Source of the DNA: Chloroflexota bacterium
GTDB lineage: Bacteria > Chloroflexota > Anaerolineae > Aggregatilineales > Phototrophicaceae
Direction of reading: 5' to 3'
Length of the DNA: 64,000 bases
Assembly: GCA_013388745.1 (NCBI GenBank)
Contig: JACAER010000056.1
Span: 1-64,000, forward strand
The notes under the pieces are model-generated. The model did no database searches. It was not told the origin of the DNA and was given only the letters and a program-made list of their open reading frames with translations. Position 1 is the stretch's first letter. Each line of letters begins with the position of its first letter. This document shows, one piece after another, positions 50,438 through 59,651 of the stretch. Both the position numbers and the translations under genes were made by a program.

Positions 50438-53400
50438 CCAGCAAACCTGAAAACAAACAGCCAGAGAACTGTGGCCTCTCCCGGCGCGATTTTGTCAAGA
50501 TCGGTGCTATCACCGGCAGCGCCGCTGCCTTTTTGGGTGGCATGCCCGGCTTCAGCCGCATTATGTCGGTACGCGCTCAGGAAGTAGAAGGCGAACAGGC
50601 GTATCCGCTGGCGGATCCCGCCAATCAGATTTATACCGTGTGCTTGCAGTGTAATACGGGCTGCGGCATCAAGGTCAAGCTGCTGGATGGCATTGCTGCC
50701 AAGATTGACGGCAACCCCTTCCACCCCATGACGATGTATCCCCACATCCCCTACGAGACCCCCGTTTCAGAGCTTGGCACTGTAGAAGGGGCGATATGCC
50801 CCAAAGGGCAGGCGGGTTTACAGTCCGTCTATGACCCATACCGGTTGGTCAGTGTCCTTAAACGCAAACCGGGCACGCCGCGCGGTGGCGGTCAGTGGGA
50901 AACCATCTCGTTTGAACAGGCGATTACGGAAGTCGTCGAAGGCGGCGACCTGTTCGGAGAGGGTCGAGTGCCCGGTCTGCGCGAATCGTATGCCCTGACG
51001 GATGCGGATATCGCAAAACAAATGGCAGCCGCCATCAAAGCCATTCAGAATGAACGCGATGCTGACGCACGGCAGGCGTTGATCACCGATTTTCAGGCGA
51101 CCTTTGCCGATCATCTGGATGCCCTGATTGACCCGGACATCCCCGACTTTGGACCTCGCAACAACCAGTTTGTGTTCGCCTGGGGACGCTTGAAAGATGC
51201 GCGCAAAGACCTGATTGCCCGCTTCCTTAGTGCTTATGGTACTACCAATGCTCATGGACATACCACTGTTTGTCAGGGCAGCCTGTACTTCACGGGCAAA
51301 GCCATGTCCGAGCAGTTTACCGATGGGAGCTGGAAGGGCGGTGTCAAGTTCTACTGGCAGGGTGACATCGGCAACAGCGAGTTTGTGATTTTTGTTGGCG
51401 CATCGCCGTTTGAAGGCAACTATGGACCGCCGCTGCGCTCCCCGCGTATTACCACCAACATGTTGAACAGGGGGCTGAGGTTTGCGGTGGTTGACCCACG
51501 TTTCTCCAAGACGGCGGCCAAAGCCTGGCGATGGGTGCCCGCCAGACCGGGAACAGAAGGCGCACTGGCCCTATCGCTGATCCGCTGGGTGATAGATAAC
51601 GAACGCTACAACGTCCCTTATCTGTCTGCCGCCAATAGAGCGGCGGCCAGCGCCAACGGCGATCCGACCTGGACAGAAGCCTCATGGCTGGTCAAGCTGG
51701 ATGATGAGGGTAATCCGAGCAAATTCTCACGTGCCAGCGAAATTGGGCTGCGCGAGCCAGAAGAACGCCCGCTTTCCACCAACCCCGAAAACACCTACCT
51801 GTTTGATTACTTTGTCGCGCTGGTGAACGGTGAACCGACTGCCGTTGATCCCTACGCCACCGAACCTGAAAATGCGGTGCGCGGCGATTTACTGGTCGAT
51901 AACCTGCAACTGGGCGATTTCACGGTGAAATCTGGGCTGCAAATCATTGCCGACTCCGCGCGCCAACATACCCTCGAAGAATGGGCGGAAATCTGCGGTA
52001 TCGGCGTGGATGATATCGAGGCGCTGGCCTTCGAGTTCACCAATCACGGACATAAAGCTGTCGCCGACATCCATCGCGGGGTCAGCCAGCATACCAATGG
52101 GTTCTACAACGTCTATGCCTGGTATACGCTCAATGCGCTCATCGGCAATTATGACCGTGCCGGTGGGCTGATCAAAGCCACCACCTACAAGGCGGATGGC
52201 AGCAAAGCGGGACAGCCGTTTAAGATCAGCACAAGCAACGGGACAATGGCCCCGTTCGGCACCAGTATCATCCGCCACAACGAAAAATACGACAAACATA
52301 CGCTGTTCCGGCGCGACGGCTATCCAGCGCGCCGCAACTGGTATCCGCTCTCCAGCGACATTTATCAGGAGATTATCCCCTCTATCGGGGATGCCTACCC
52401 CTATGCGGTCAAGGCGCTGATGTTTTATATGGGGTCGCCGGTCTACTCGCTGCCCGCGGGCAATACGAATATCCCGATCTTGTCCGACCCGCAGCGGCTG
52501 CCGTTGTTCATCGCCATTGACGCCTTCATTGGCGAAACCAGCATGTTTGCCGACTATATCTTCCCCGACACCATGTATCTGGAGCGCTGGGAATTTCACG
52601 GCAGCCATCCGAGTGTCGCGCCCAAGATTCAACCGGTGCGTAACCCGGCGATTGCGCCGCTTGTGCCAGAAGTAACCGTTTTTGGTCAACCAATGCCCCT
52701 GTCACTAGAAGCGGTACTGCTCGGCATTGCTGAGAGATTAGAGCTGCCGGGCTTTGGAACGGGGGGGTATGGCGATCTTGGGGACTTCAAGCACCCTGAT
52801 GCGCTCTACATCAAGATGGTTGCTAACCTCGCATTTGGTGAAAGAGAAGATGGCTCAGACTCGGTGCCCGATGCCGATGCTGAAGAACTGCGTATCTTCA
52901 GCGAAGCGCGCCGCCATCTACCCGCCAGTGTGTACAGCGCAGAACGCTGGCAGACCATCGCGGGCGATTTGTGGCCGAAAGTGGTCTACGTGCTCAATCG
53001 CGGTGGCCGTTTCCAGAGCTATGCCAGAGGTTACAAAGAGGGCGAAGTGCCTGAACAAAGCGCCAACTACTTCGGCTTTGATCCCACGATTGCCTCCAAT
53101 CCCTTTGGCACGATGGTCAACATCTATCAGGAAAAAACCTGGGATACCAAAAGCGCAATGACGGGCGATCACTTATATGGCTACGCCCGCTATCTGCCCG
53201 GCCCGTTTGATGTCACCGGGCAGCCATTGAATGACGAGGCCGATGGTTACGATCTGCGGCTGATTACCCACCGCGAAATCATGCAGACCAAGAGCCGCAC
53301 CTCCTCGAACTACTGGCTGCTGGCGCTGCTGCCGGAAAACTCCGTCGTCATGAACACCGTCGATGCTGAAACGCGCGGTCTCCAGGACGGCGATCTGGTG

Positions 53401-53724
53401 CGCATCGTCTCACCCAGCAACCCAAACGGTGAATGGGACTTAATGAACGGCAACACGGTTCCGATAATCGGCAGAGTCAAGGTTACAGAGGGCATTCGCC
53501 CCGGTGTCATCAGTTTTGCGCTGGGATTCGGGCACTGGGCCTATGGCGGTGTTGACGTGAGTATCAACGGCCAGACCATCCCCGGTGACCAGCGGCGTAT
53601 TCGCGGCTTCCATGCGAATGCCGTCATGCGGGTTGATCCTTATCTTCAGAATACAACGCTGGTGGATCCCGTGGGCGGTAGTGCCGTGTTTTACGATACG
53701 TTTGTCCGCGTAGTCAAAGTTTAA
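50434..53724 (+). CDS. molybdopterin oxidoreductase catalytic subunit, tetrathionate/arsenate-reductase group (TtrA-like)
   Basis: A 1096-residue bis-MGD enzyme. A Tat signal ([20 protein letters not shown]) is followed by a 4Fe-4S site (Cys 70, 73 and 77 in [13 protein letters not shown]; Cys 122 in AICPKGQAG). Cys 280 in [14 protein letters not shown] is the likely Mo ligand, and [20 protein letters not shown] is the guanine-nucleotide region. The C-terminal MGD domain has [20 protein letters not shown]. The size exceeds ArrA or ArxA as I remember them (about 800-850) and fits TtrA (about 1000). Order B-C-A and the sensor genes also match ttr, while nearby ars genes favour an arsenic oxyanion. 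The substrate is unresolved. Confidence 0.88.
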   Translation: MTSKPENKQPENCGLSRRDFVKIGAITGSAAAFLGGMPGFSRIMSVRAQEVEGEQAYPLADPANQIYTVCLQCNTGCGIKVKLLDGIAAKIDGNPFHPMTMYPHIPYETPVSELGTVEGAICPKGQAGLQSVYDPYRLVSVLKRKPGTPRGGGQWETISFEQAITEVVEGGDLFGEGRVPGLRESYALTDADIAKQMAAAIKAIQNERDADARQALITDFQATFADHLDALIDPDIPDFGPRNNQFVFAWGRLKDARKDLIARFLSAYGTTNAHGHTTVCQGSLYFTGKAMSEQFTDGSWKGGVKFYWQGDIGNSEFVIFVGASPFEGNYGPPLRSPRITTNMLNRGLRFAVVDPRFSKTAAKAWRWVPARPGTEGALALSLIRWVIDNERYNVPYLSAANRAAASANGDPTWTEASWLVKLDDEGNPSKFSRASEIGLREPEERPLSTNPENTYLFDYFVALVNGEPTAVDPYATEPENAVRGDLLVDNLQLGDFTVKSGLQIIADSARQHTLEEWAEICGIGVDDIEALAFEFTNHGHKAVADIHRGVSQHTNGFYNVYAWYTLNALIGNYDRAGGLIKATTYKADGSKAGQPFKISTSNGTMAPFGTSIIRHNEKYDKHTLFRRDGYPARRNWYPLSSDIYQEIIPSIGDAYPYAVKALMFYMGSPVYSLPAGNTNIPILSDPQRLPLFIAIDAFIGETSMFADYIFPDTMYLERWEFHGSHPSVAPKIQPVRNPAIAPLVPEVTVFGQPMPLSLEAVLLGIAERLELPGFGTGGYGDLGDFKHPDALYIKMVANLAFGEREDGSDSVPDADAEELRIFSEARRHLPASVYSAERWQTIAGDLWPKVVYVLNRGGRFQSYARGYKEGEVPEQSANYFGFDPTIASNPFGTMVNIYQEKTWDTKSAMTGDHLYGYARYLPGPFDVTGQPLNDEADGYDLRLITHREIMQTKSRTSSNYWLLALLPENSVVMNTVDAETRGLQDGDLVRIVSPSNPNGEWDLMNGNTVPIIGRVKVTEGIRPGVISFALGFGHWAYGGVDVSINGQTIPGDQRRIRGFHANAVMRVDPYLQNTTLVDPVGGSAVFYDTFVRVVKV

Positions 53725-53790
53725 GCCTGAAACTCGGTTGGGGCAGCAGACATGCCTGCCCCAACTGGTCTGTGAAAAGAGGTGGATAGA

Positions 53791-54417
53791 ATGACATCCT
53801 TCGCTGAGTTACTCGCTCAAACTGCCGCCCGCCACGATCACCTCTGTCCTCGACAGGTGATTGGCGTTCGTATGGGCATGTATGCTGCAAAACTCCTGGA
53901 GTTGGCATTGCCCCAGTCGGACAAACGGTTGTTGACGTTCGTCGAAACAGATGGTTGTTTTGCGGATGGGGTGTCAGTGGCGACAGGCTGTTCGCTGGGG
54001 CATCGCACGCTGCGGCTGATGGACTTTGGCAAAGTCGCGGCAACTTTCGTCGATACTAACACAGAGCGTGCCGTTCGGATTTTCCCTCACGCTGAATCAC
54101 GCTCCAATGCGCGTTTATGGCTGCCGGATGCCCGCAGCCGCTGGCACGCCCAGTTAGAAGCCTATCAGGTGATGCCGGTGGAACGGCTGTTGTGCTGGCA
54201 GCCGGTGACGCTCACCATCGCCTTGCAACAGCTTATCAGCCGTCCGGGTGTACGTGTCAATTGTGCTGTTTGCGGCGAAGAGATTATCAATGAGCGCGAA
54301 GTGATCGTTGATGGACAGGCGATCTGCCGTACCTGTGCCGGTGATTATTACTATCAGGTCGGCAGTGACGCTTTTGATGCTGTGCTGAATGAGGTCGTGC
54401 AGGCACATGCGCAATGA
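53791..54417 (+). CDS. FmdE-like molybdoenzyme-associated protein
   Basis: A 208-residue protein. The FmdE domain (about 1-130) shows HDHLCPRQVIGVRMGMYAAK, FVETDGCFADGVSVATGCSL and HRTLRLMDFGKVAATFVDTN, with conserved Cys/His for metal binding. A C-terminal four-cysteine zinc ribbon follows (CAVCGEEI ... CRTCAG). FmdE-family proteins are encoded beside tungsten or molybdenum enzymes; their role is not firmly known. I chose the ATG at 53791 with AGAGGTGG upstream. It overlaps the mobA start by 11 bases. Confidence 0.85.
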   Translation: MTSFAELLAQTAARHDHLCPRQVIGVRMGMYAAKLLELALPQSDKRLLTFVETDGCFADGVSVATGCSLGHRTLRLMDFGKVAATFVDTNTERAVRIFPHAESRSNARLWLPDARSRWHAQLEAYQVMPVERLLCWQPVTLTIALQQLISRPGVRVNCAVCGEEIINEREVIVDGQAICRTCAGDYYYQVGSDAFDAVLNEVVQAHAQ

Positions 54418-54724
54418 TGTGACGGCAGCAATTCTGGCTGGTGGGCTTTCCCGACGCATGGGAACCAACGAGAGCTTTATATTGCTTGCCGGTAAGCCGC
54501 TGATTGCGTATGTGATCGAGCGCGTATTCGCGCTGCGCCTGCCCGTTCTTCTGATTACCAATACACCTGAGCAGTACGCTCACTTTGATTTAACCTTGTA
54601 TGGCGATCCGCAGCGCGGGTCGTTGGGCGGGCTGTATATTGAACGCTTCGACCCTGACCAACGCTCATTTGCGAATTTGAACACCCCGGATGATGTGGCA
54701 CACATCCAGAAGTGGCTGCCATGA
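54407..54724 (+). pseudogene. mobA: MobA-like guanylyltransferase with large in-frame internal deletion
   Basis: A 105-residue product against about 190 for MobA. The N-terminal nucleotide-binding part is present (AAILAGGLSRRMGTNESFIL, GKPLIAYVIERV) and the C-terminal SFANLNTPDDVAHIQ too. The central 85-90 residues, including the metal-binding Asp of the ACD motif, are missing: YGDPQRGSLGGLY jumps directly to IERFDPDQRSF. The Lys of RRMGxxK is Glu. The frame is retained, so a protein may be made, but it should not synthesise molybdopterin guanine dinucleotide. It overlaps moaA by ATGA. Confidence 0.8.
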
Positions 54725-55725
54725 CCCTCTACGATGCCTTCAATCGCCCGCTTGAGAATCTCCGTATCTCGGTGACGGATCGCTGCAACTTCCGTTGTTC
54801 CTACTGTATGCCCGCCCATAAGTTTCCACAGGGATACCGCTTTATCGCCAGCGGCGATCTTCTGAGCTTCGGGGAAATTACCCGGCTGGCGCGTATCTTC
54901 AGCCATCTTGGAGTTCACAAAATTCGGTTGACAGGCGGTGAGCCGCTGGTACGCTCACATATCGAGCAGTTGGTGGCGATGCTCTCTACAATTGACGGCA
55001 TACACGAGATTGCGATGACCACCAATGGCTACCTGCTGCCGCAAAAGGCAGAACTGCTGAGCAAGCAGGGTCTGAAGCGCTTAAACATCAGCCTCGACAG
55101 CCTGGATGAAGCCATCTTCAGACAGATGAATGGCGGACGCGCCGAGGTTAGCGATGTCCTTAAAGGTATTGATGCGGCGGAGCGTGCAGGATTTTCGCCT
55201 CTCAAGATCAATACCGTAGTCCAGCGCGGTGTCAATGACCATACGCTGGTTGATCTTGCGCTCTACTTTCGGCAGCGCGGGCATATCATCCGCTTCATCG
55301 AATTTATGGACACAGGGACGCTCAACGGCTGGAAGTACGATCACGTTCTGCTCACCGACGAACTCATCCAGCAAATTGAGCGTGTGATTCCGTTGGAACC
55401 ACTCCCCGCTCAACATCATGGCGCAGTTGTCCGACGCTATCGTTACGCCGACGGCAGCGGGGAGCTTGGGTTCATCACGTCCGTTTCAAATCCTTTCTGC
55501 GGCGGTTGTAACCGGCTGCGCCTTTCAGCAGAAGGGAAAATCTACACCTGTCTGTTTGCCAGAAACGGAGTCGACCTGCGTGATCTGCTGCGTTCAGGGG
55601 CTTCGGATGACACCATCGTTGAACGCATTACGCAGACCTGGCAGCGCCGCACAGATCGCTATTCAGAACAGCGCAGTTACGGACAGCACACTGAAAAGGT
55701 GGAAATGCACCATATCGGCGGCTAA
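54721..55725 (+). CDS. moaA: GTP 3',8-cyclase (molybdenum cofactor biosynthesis)
   Basis: A 334-residue radical SAM enzyme that starts molybdopterin synthesis from GTP. The N-terminal cluster motif is CNFRCSYC (in VTDRCNFRCSYCMP), followed by IRLTGGEPLVR and the NISLDSLD region. The C-terminal cluster has CGGCNRLRLSAEGKIYTC, and the protein ends in the double glycine (HHIGG) needed for activity. The length is usual for the family. It lies in the molybdoenzyme operon, so it probably supplies cofactor for the reductase. Confidence 0.94.
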   Translation: MTLYDAFNRPLENLRISVTDRCNFRCSYCMPAHKFPQGYRFIASGDLLSFGEITRLARIFSHLGVHKIRLTGGEPLVRSHIEQLVAMLSTIDGIHEIAMTTNGYLLPQKAELLSKQGLKRLNISLDSLDEAIFRQMNGGRAEVSDVLKGIDAAERAGFSPLKINTVVQRGVNDHTLVDLALYFRQRGHIIRFIEFMDTGTLNGWKYDHVLLTDELIQQIERVIPLEPLPAQHHGAVVRRYRYADGSGELGFITSVSNPFCGGCNRLRLSAEGKIYTCLFARNGVDLRDLLRSGASDDTIVERITQTWQRRTDRYSEQRSYGQHTEKVEMHHIGG

Positions 55726-55735
55726 GCCATGAGCT

Positions 55736-56514
55736 TCAGTTCAGAATCAGCTTAAGACCTGCAACCGCCATGACGACAGCCAGTGCATAGCGTACTTGAT
55801 GACTCCCCCAGCGTTTGCTGCCATATTCCGCCCGAATCCAGCCGCCGCCCGCCACCGCAATCAACCAGAGCGGCAGCACGTCGGGCAGTGAACTCAGGCT
55901 GGTCGGCTGTCCCAATAATCCAGCCAGAGAGTTCACCAGAATAAACACCGATGCCACGCCGGATGCCTGTCTGGGTTCAGCCCAGCGCATGAACAACAAC
56001 AGTGGACTCAGGAAAATACCACCACCTGTGCCAGTGAGACCAGAAAGTAATCCGATACCTGCTCCCGATAGCAATGCTGGGATGAGTGGAAGCGTGCTAA
56101 CGGCTGCCGGGGCTGCTGTGCGCGTACTTCTAAACATCCGGTAAGCAGCATAGATCAAAATCAAACCGACAATGACTTTATAAGCATTTGTCGGTAGGGT
56201 GACCCCCCCCCGACAAACGCCAGTGGTATTGAAGTGAGAGCGAACGGCCAGAAAAGCGACCATGAGAAAGCCCCGGCGCGGTAGAACTTGAAAGCGGCGA
56301 TACTGGCGACCAGGACATTCAAGACCAATGCCGTAGGTCGCATGGTGGCAGGTGCTACGCCGAGCAGCGCCATCGCGGTTAGATAACCCGAAGCTCCGGC
56401 GTGTCCTACAGAAGCGTAGAGCAGCGCTGCACCCCAAAATGCAATTGCGAGAAGGAGAGCTGTGGTGATTTCCATGGAGGGTATCATAGCTGAGATTATA
56501 GACTTTTGCTGCAT
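55736..56514 (-). pseudogene. TauE/SafE-family permease, frameshifted at a C9 tract
   Basis: The minus strand encodes a TauE/SafE permease (sulfite/sulfonate export family) in two frames. The N-terminal half (56514 to about 56212: LLLAIAFWGAALLYASVGHA, MRPTALVLNVLVASIAAFKF, FALTSIPLAFVGG) and the C-terminal half (about 56205 to 55736: VTLPTNAYKVIVGLILIYAA, GAGIGLLSGLTGTGGG, SGVASVFILVNSLAGLLG) join at a run of nine C (56203-56211). One more or two fewer bases restore the frame. It is either a real mutation, slippage-based phase variation, or a sequence error. Confidence 0.82.
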
Positions 56515-56561
56515 CCACGGGACAAATGTTATCTATAGCTGATGACATTCCCCACTGATGT

Positions 56562-56611
56562 CTGACGGTCATCGCCGTTACCTTATATTCAGGGTCATGA
56601 ATTTTGAATAT
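56562..56611 (+). promoter_or_regulatory. arsR promoter with ArsR-type operator
   Basis: CTGACG (56562-56567), 16 bases, TATATT (56584-56589). The -10 overlaps an inverted repeat: ATATTCA (56585-56591) and TGAATAT (56605-56611), with nested ATTCA/TGAAT arms (56587-56591, 56598-56602). The arrangement has the AT-rich TTCA...TGAA form of ArsR/SmtB operators and supports autorepression. Confidence 0.6.
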
Positions 56612-56621
56612 GGAGCATGTC

Positions 56622-56969
56622 ATGGAGTCCTCCTACGAGCAGCTTGCCGAGCTTTTCAAAGGACTGTCACATCCCACCCGACTGCAAATCCTTGATTTGC
56701 TGCGTGAGGGGGAGATGTGTGTATGCCACATCGAAGCGGCGCTCAATAAGCGACAGGCGTATGTGTCGCAGCAGTTGATGTCGCTGCGCGAAGCCGGACT
56801 GGTTCAGAGCCGCCGTGAAGGGTTGCAGGTGTACTACTGGCTTGCAGACGCTCGATTGACGGATTTGCTGACGCTCATGCTCGGAACAAGCCGTCCGACG
56901 GTCATTCAATGCGTTGAAGGCTGTCCCTGTCCCACTTGCTCCGTCATTTCCCTCGCGCAACTTCAATGA
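56622..56969 (+). CDS. arsR: ArsR/SmtB-family metalloid-responsive repressor
   Basis: A 115-residue winged-helix repressor. HPTRLQILDLLREGEMCVCH followed by IEAALNKRQAYVSQQLMSLREAGLV matches ArsR. The Cys-Val-Cys in EMCVCHIE sits where E. coli ArsR has ELCVCDL, the arsenite/antimonite-binding motif. A further Cys set lies in the tail (CVEGCPCPTC). I preferred the ATG at 56622, which has GGAG six bases before it; ATG 56610 lies inside the operator. It should repress the following genes until As(III) or Sb(III) binds. Confidence 0.9.
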   Translation: MESSYEQLAELFKGLSHPTRLQILDLLREGEMCVCHIEAALNKRQAYVSQQLMSLREAGLVQSRREGLQVYYWLADARLTDLLTLMLGTSRPTVIQCVEGCPCPTCSVISLAQLQ

Positions 56970-56982
56970 AAAGGAGTTTTTC

Positions 56983-57237
56983 ATGTTAAACATCAAAGTT
57001 CTCGGCTCAGGCTGCCCCAACTGCAAACGCCTGGAATCGGAAACCCGCGCCGCACTGGATGCCGCAGGCATCGCTTATGATCTGTCAAAAGTGACCGAGT
57101 ATAACGATATCGTGGCCTATGGGGTGATGAGTACGCCGGCGCTGGTCATCAATGAGAAAGTGGTGTCCAGTGGTCGCATTCCGGCGCGATCCAGGATTGT
57201 CGAGCTGGCACGCGAGGTTGAAGCAGCAGCGCAGTAG
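56983..57237 (+). CDS. small thioredoxin-like redox protein (TM0996/MTH895 type)
   Basis: An 84-residue thioredoxin-fold protein. IKVLGSGCPNCKRLESETRA carries the CxxC at residues 11-14. VMSTPALVINEKVVSSGRIP contains the cis-Pro loop. It belongs to the mini-thioredoxin group often found between arsR and a UPF0718 permease, as here. AAGGAG lies before the ATG at 56983. It may reduce or deliver metalloid for the permease (inference). Confidence 0.9.
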   Translation: MLNIKVLGSGCPNCKRLESETRAALDAAGIAYDLSKVTEYNDIVAYGVMSTPALVINEKVVSSGRIPARSRIVELAREVEAAAQ

Positions 57238-57315
57238 CCCAGAGCGCAGGACATCCTCCGGGATGGGTTTTTATTTGCACGACCACATGCAACTTTCTGC
57301 ATATTGGAGCTGTAC

Positions 57316-58632
57316 ATGCAAATCGGTGATTTGCTCCTTCAACTGCTTGAGGCGGGCTGGCTGGGACTGCTGGATTATCTGGCAGCGCATGTCCTGCTGT
57401 GTCTGGTGCCTGCCTTCTTCATCGCGGGTTATCTGTCGCTGATTCCAAAAGAAACCGTGACTCGTTATCTGGGACCGAAAACACCCAGATGGATCAGCTA
57501 TCCAGCTTCGGCTGTTGGCGGATTTGTGCTGGCGGTCTGCTCCTGTACCATCCTGCCGCTGTTCGCGGGAATCTGGAAGCGCGGCGCGGGGCTGGGACCT
57601 GCCATCACCTTCCTGTTTGTGGGACCTGCCGTGAATATCCTCGCCATCAGCTATACAGGAGCAGCGATAGGCGGCGATATTGCCCTGGCGCGACTGATAC
57701 TGGCAATCGCCTTCGGGATTGTCATCGGAATGATTATGGCAGCACTCTTCAACCAGCCTGAAAACCAGCTTGCACCCCAGGCCGCGATGTTTGAGCAGCA
57801 ATCCACCATGCATCCCGTCCTCTGGACATTGTTCGCGCTGCTGCTGAGTGTTCTGATTGCTGGCACCCTTCAGCTTGACCTGCTCACTGCTACGGTCTTT
57901 TCTATCACACTGCCCGTTGAACTGCCTGTCGGAGTGCAGAATGCACTGGATGCACTGCACCTCACCCTGCAAGGCGCAGTTCTCATCGGGCTGCTGGTGA
58001 TCATCGCCCCGGTTGCGTGGAAAGGGTTGAACGATGTCGTGAACGGCTTCAACCGCTAGACGTGGACATCGTTGGGGCTGGTCGCAGCGACCCTGCTGCT
58101 CGCCGCACCGACTACCGCAACAGGCAGCCTGATTATCCATATCACCGGACGGTTCATCGCTGAAATCGCGCTGTTAGCCAGTATTGGCTACATCACCGCC
58201 CGTTACCTGACGCGCGAGGAACTCGCCGATTGGTTATCTGAAACCTGGCGCTTCGTCAAACAGATTTTTCCACTGCTGCTGGTCGGCGTATTTGTCGCCG
58301 GGATGGTGCGCTCGATTGTGCCAGAGGACTGGATCCGAACGCTGGCAGGTGAAAACACGGTCTGGGCCAATGCGCTGGGGGTGTTATTCGGCGTATTCAT
58401 GTACTTCCCCACGCTGGTCGAGGTGCCGATTGCACGCATGTTTCTCGATCTGGGGATGCACAGGGGACCACTGCTGGCGTACTTACTGGCTGATCCTGAA
58501 CTCAGCCTGCAAAGCATCCTCGTCACCAGCAAAATCATGGGACGCCGGAAAACAGCCACTTATGTCAGTTTAGTAGCGGTCTTCAGCACAATTGCTGGCT
58601 ATCTGTTCGGTATGTTCCTGGCGTCAGTTTAA
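57316..58632 (+). pseudogene. ArsP/UPF0718-family permease interrupted by an in-frame amber codon
   Basis: A permease of about 438 codons in one reading frame, broken by TAG at 58057-58059. The first part (57316-58056) has LAVCSCTILPLFAGIWKRGA and GLGPAITFLFVGPAVNILAI, the PVCSCxxxPL/GPA-N signature of UPF0718. The second part (from about 58060) has LLLVGVFVAGMVRSIVPEDW and FPTLVEVPIARMFLDLGM with SILVTSKIMGRRKTATYV. Readthrough would give ...GFNR-x-TWTSLG..., so a CAG to TAG change is likely. The family exports arsenic compounds or other ligands. GGAGC precedes the ATG at 57316. Confidence 0.85.
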
Positions 58633-58729
58633 CAAAGGAAACAAACAAAATGCGGTGGCAGTCAATTGACATGCAGCCTGTGTCGAACAGCACTGGGTTG
58701 TAGGTCCAGCGCAGAATTAGGTGAGGATC

Positions 58730-59651
58730 ATGAAACGCTTCACTCAACGCATTCATATGGCAAAAATACTGCTGGGACTGCTTGTTCTACTGCTGCTCCC
58801 GATCTCAAGCCAGGCACAGCAGCCCATTGTCTATGGCGTATTCTTTTACTCCCCCACTTGCCCGCACTGCCACGAGGTTATCACCAACCATTGGCCGGGC
58901 ATTCAGGACGAATTCGGCAGCCAGCTTCAAGTGTTGTTCATTGATGTAACGACCCGTGAAGGCAGTCAACTCATGGGCACGGCGATTGCGGCAATGCATA
59001 TCCCATCCAACGGTGTCCCTATGCTCATTATCGGGTCAGATGTGCTGGTTGGCTCTATCGGTATTCCGCAGCGTGCGCCGGGTATTATTCGCGCCGGATT
59101 GAATTCAGGCGGGATAGGCTACCCACCCATCCCTGGAATAGAAGTGGTTTTTCAATGTGCTTCTGGCTGTTCAGCTTTTCCGCTCAACATCGGTTGGACA
59201 ACTCGCAGACTGGTTGACTCCCCTCCTGCTTGCAGTTGGTTTGCTGGTCGCTGGCTATCTAGCCTATATCGAAATGACTCTGGCACAGGCAACTTGTGGC
59301 GTTCTGGGAGATTGTAACGCCGTCCAGCAAAGTCCTTATGCGCGTGTCCTGGGGATTCCGGTGGGTGTTATTGGCATTCTGGGCTATCTCACGCTTCTGG
59401 TATTGTGGGGGGGGAAACGGTTTAAGAAACAGCAGTGGCTCGATGTGGCGTTATTTGTGATGGCATTGGCCGGTGTCGGGTTCTCGACTTATTTGACATT
59501 CCTGGAACCCTTTGTTATTGGGGCGAGTTGTGCCTGGTGTCTAACCTCAGCGGTTGTCATGGGCATTCTGCTCTGGATGACAGCGCCAGCCGGGTTGGAT
59601 GCTCTATATGCTATGAAGCATTCCGATGACCGCCTCAAAAAATCGGTGTGA
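58730..59651 (+). pseudogene. thioredoxin-VKOR fusion protein, frameshifted at a T5 run
   Basis: A signal-anchored thioredoxin-like domain (58730 to about 59150) has VYGVFFYSPTCPHCHEVITN (CPHC active site) and GTAIAAMHIPSNGVPMLIIG. It is followed in another frame by a vitamin K epoxide reductase domain (about 59153-59651) with LAQATCGVLGDCNAVQQSPY and GASCAWCLTSAVVMGILL (CxxC). Deleting one T in the TTTTT at 59148-59152 joins them as EVVFNVLLAVQLFR. The fusion would form disulfides outside the membrane. As read, the VKOR part would need its own GTG start (59157), so the gene is probably broken or contains an error. Confidence 0.8.

Noticed and set aside
58057-58059. TAG read as pyrrolysine in the permease
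   Set aside because: No pyl genes in the window, the family has no such residue, and a CAG to TAG change explains it more simply.
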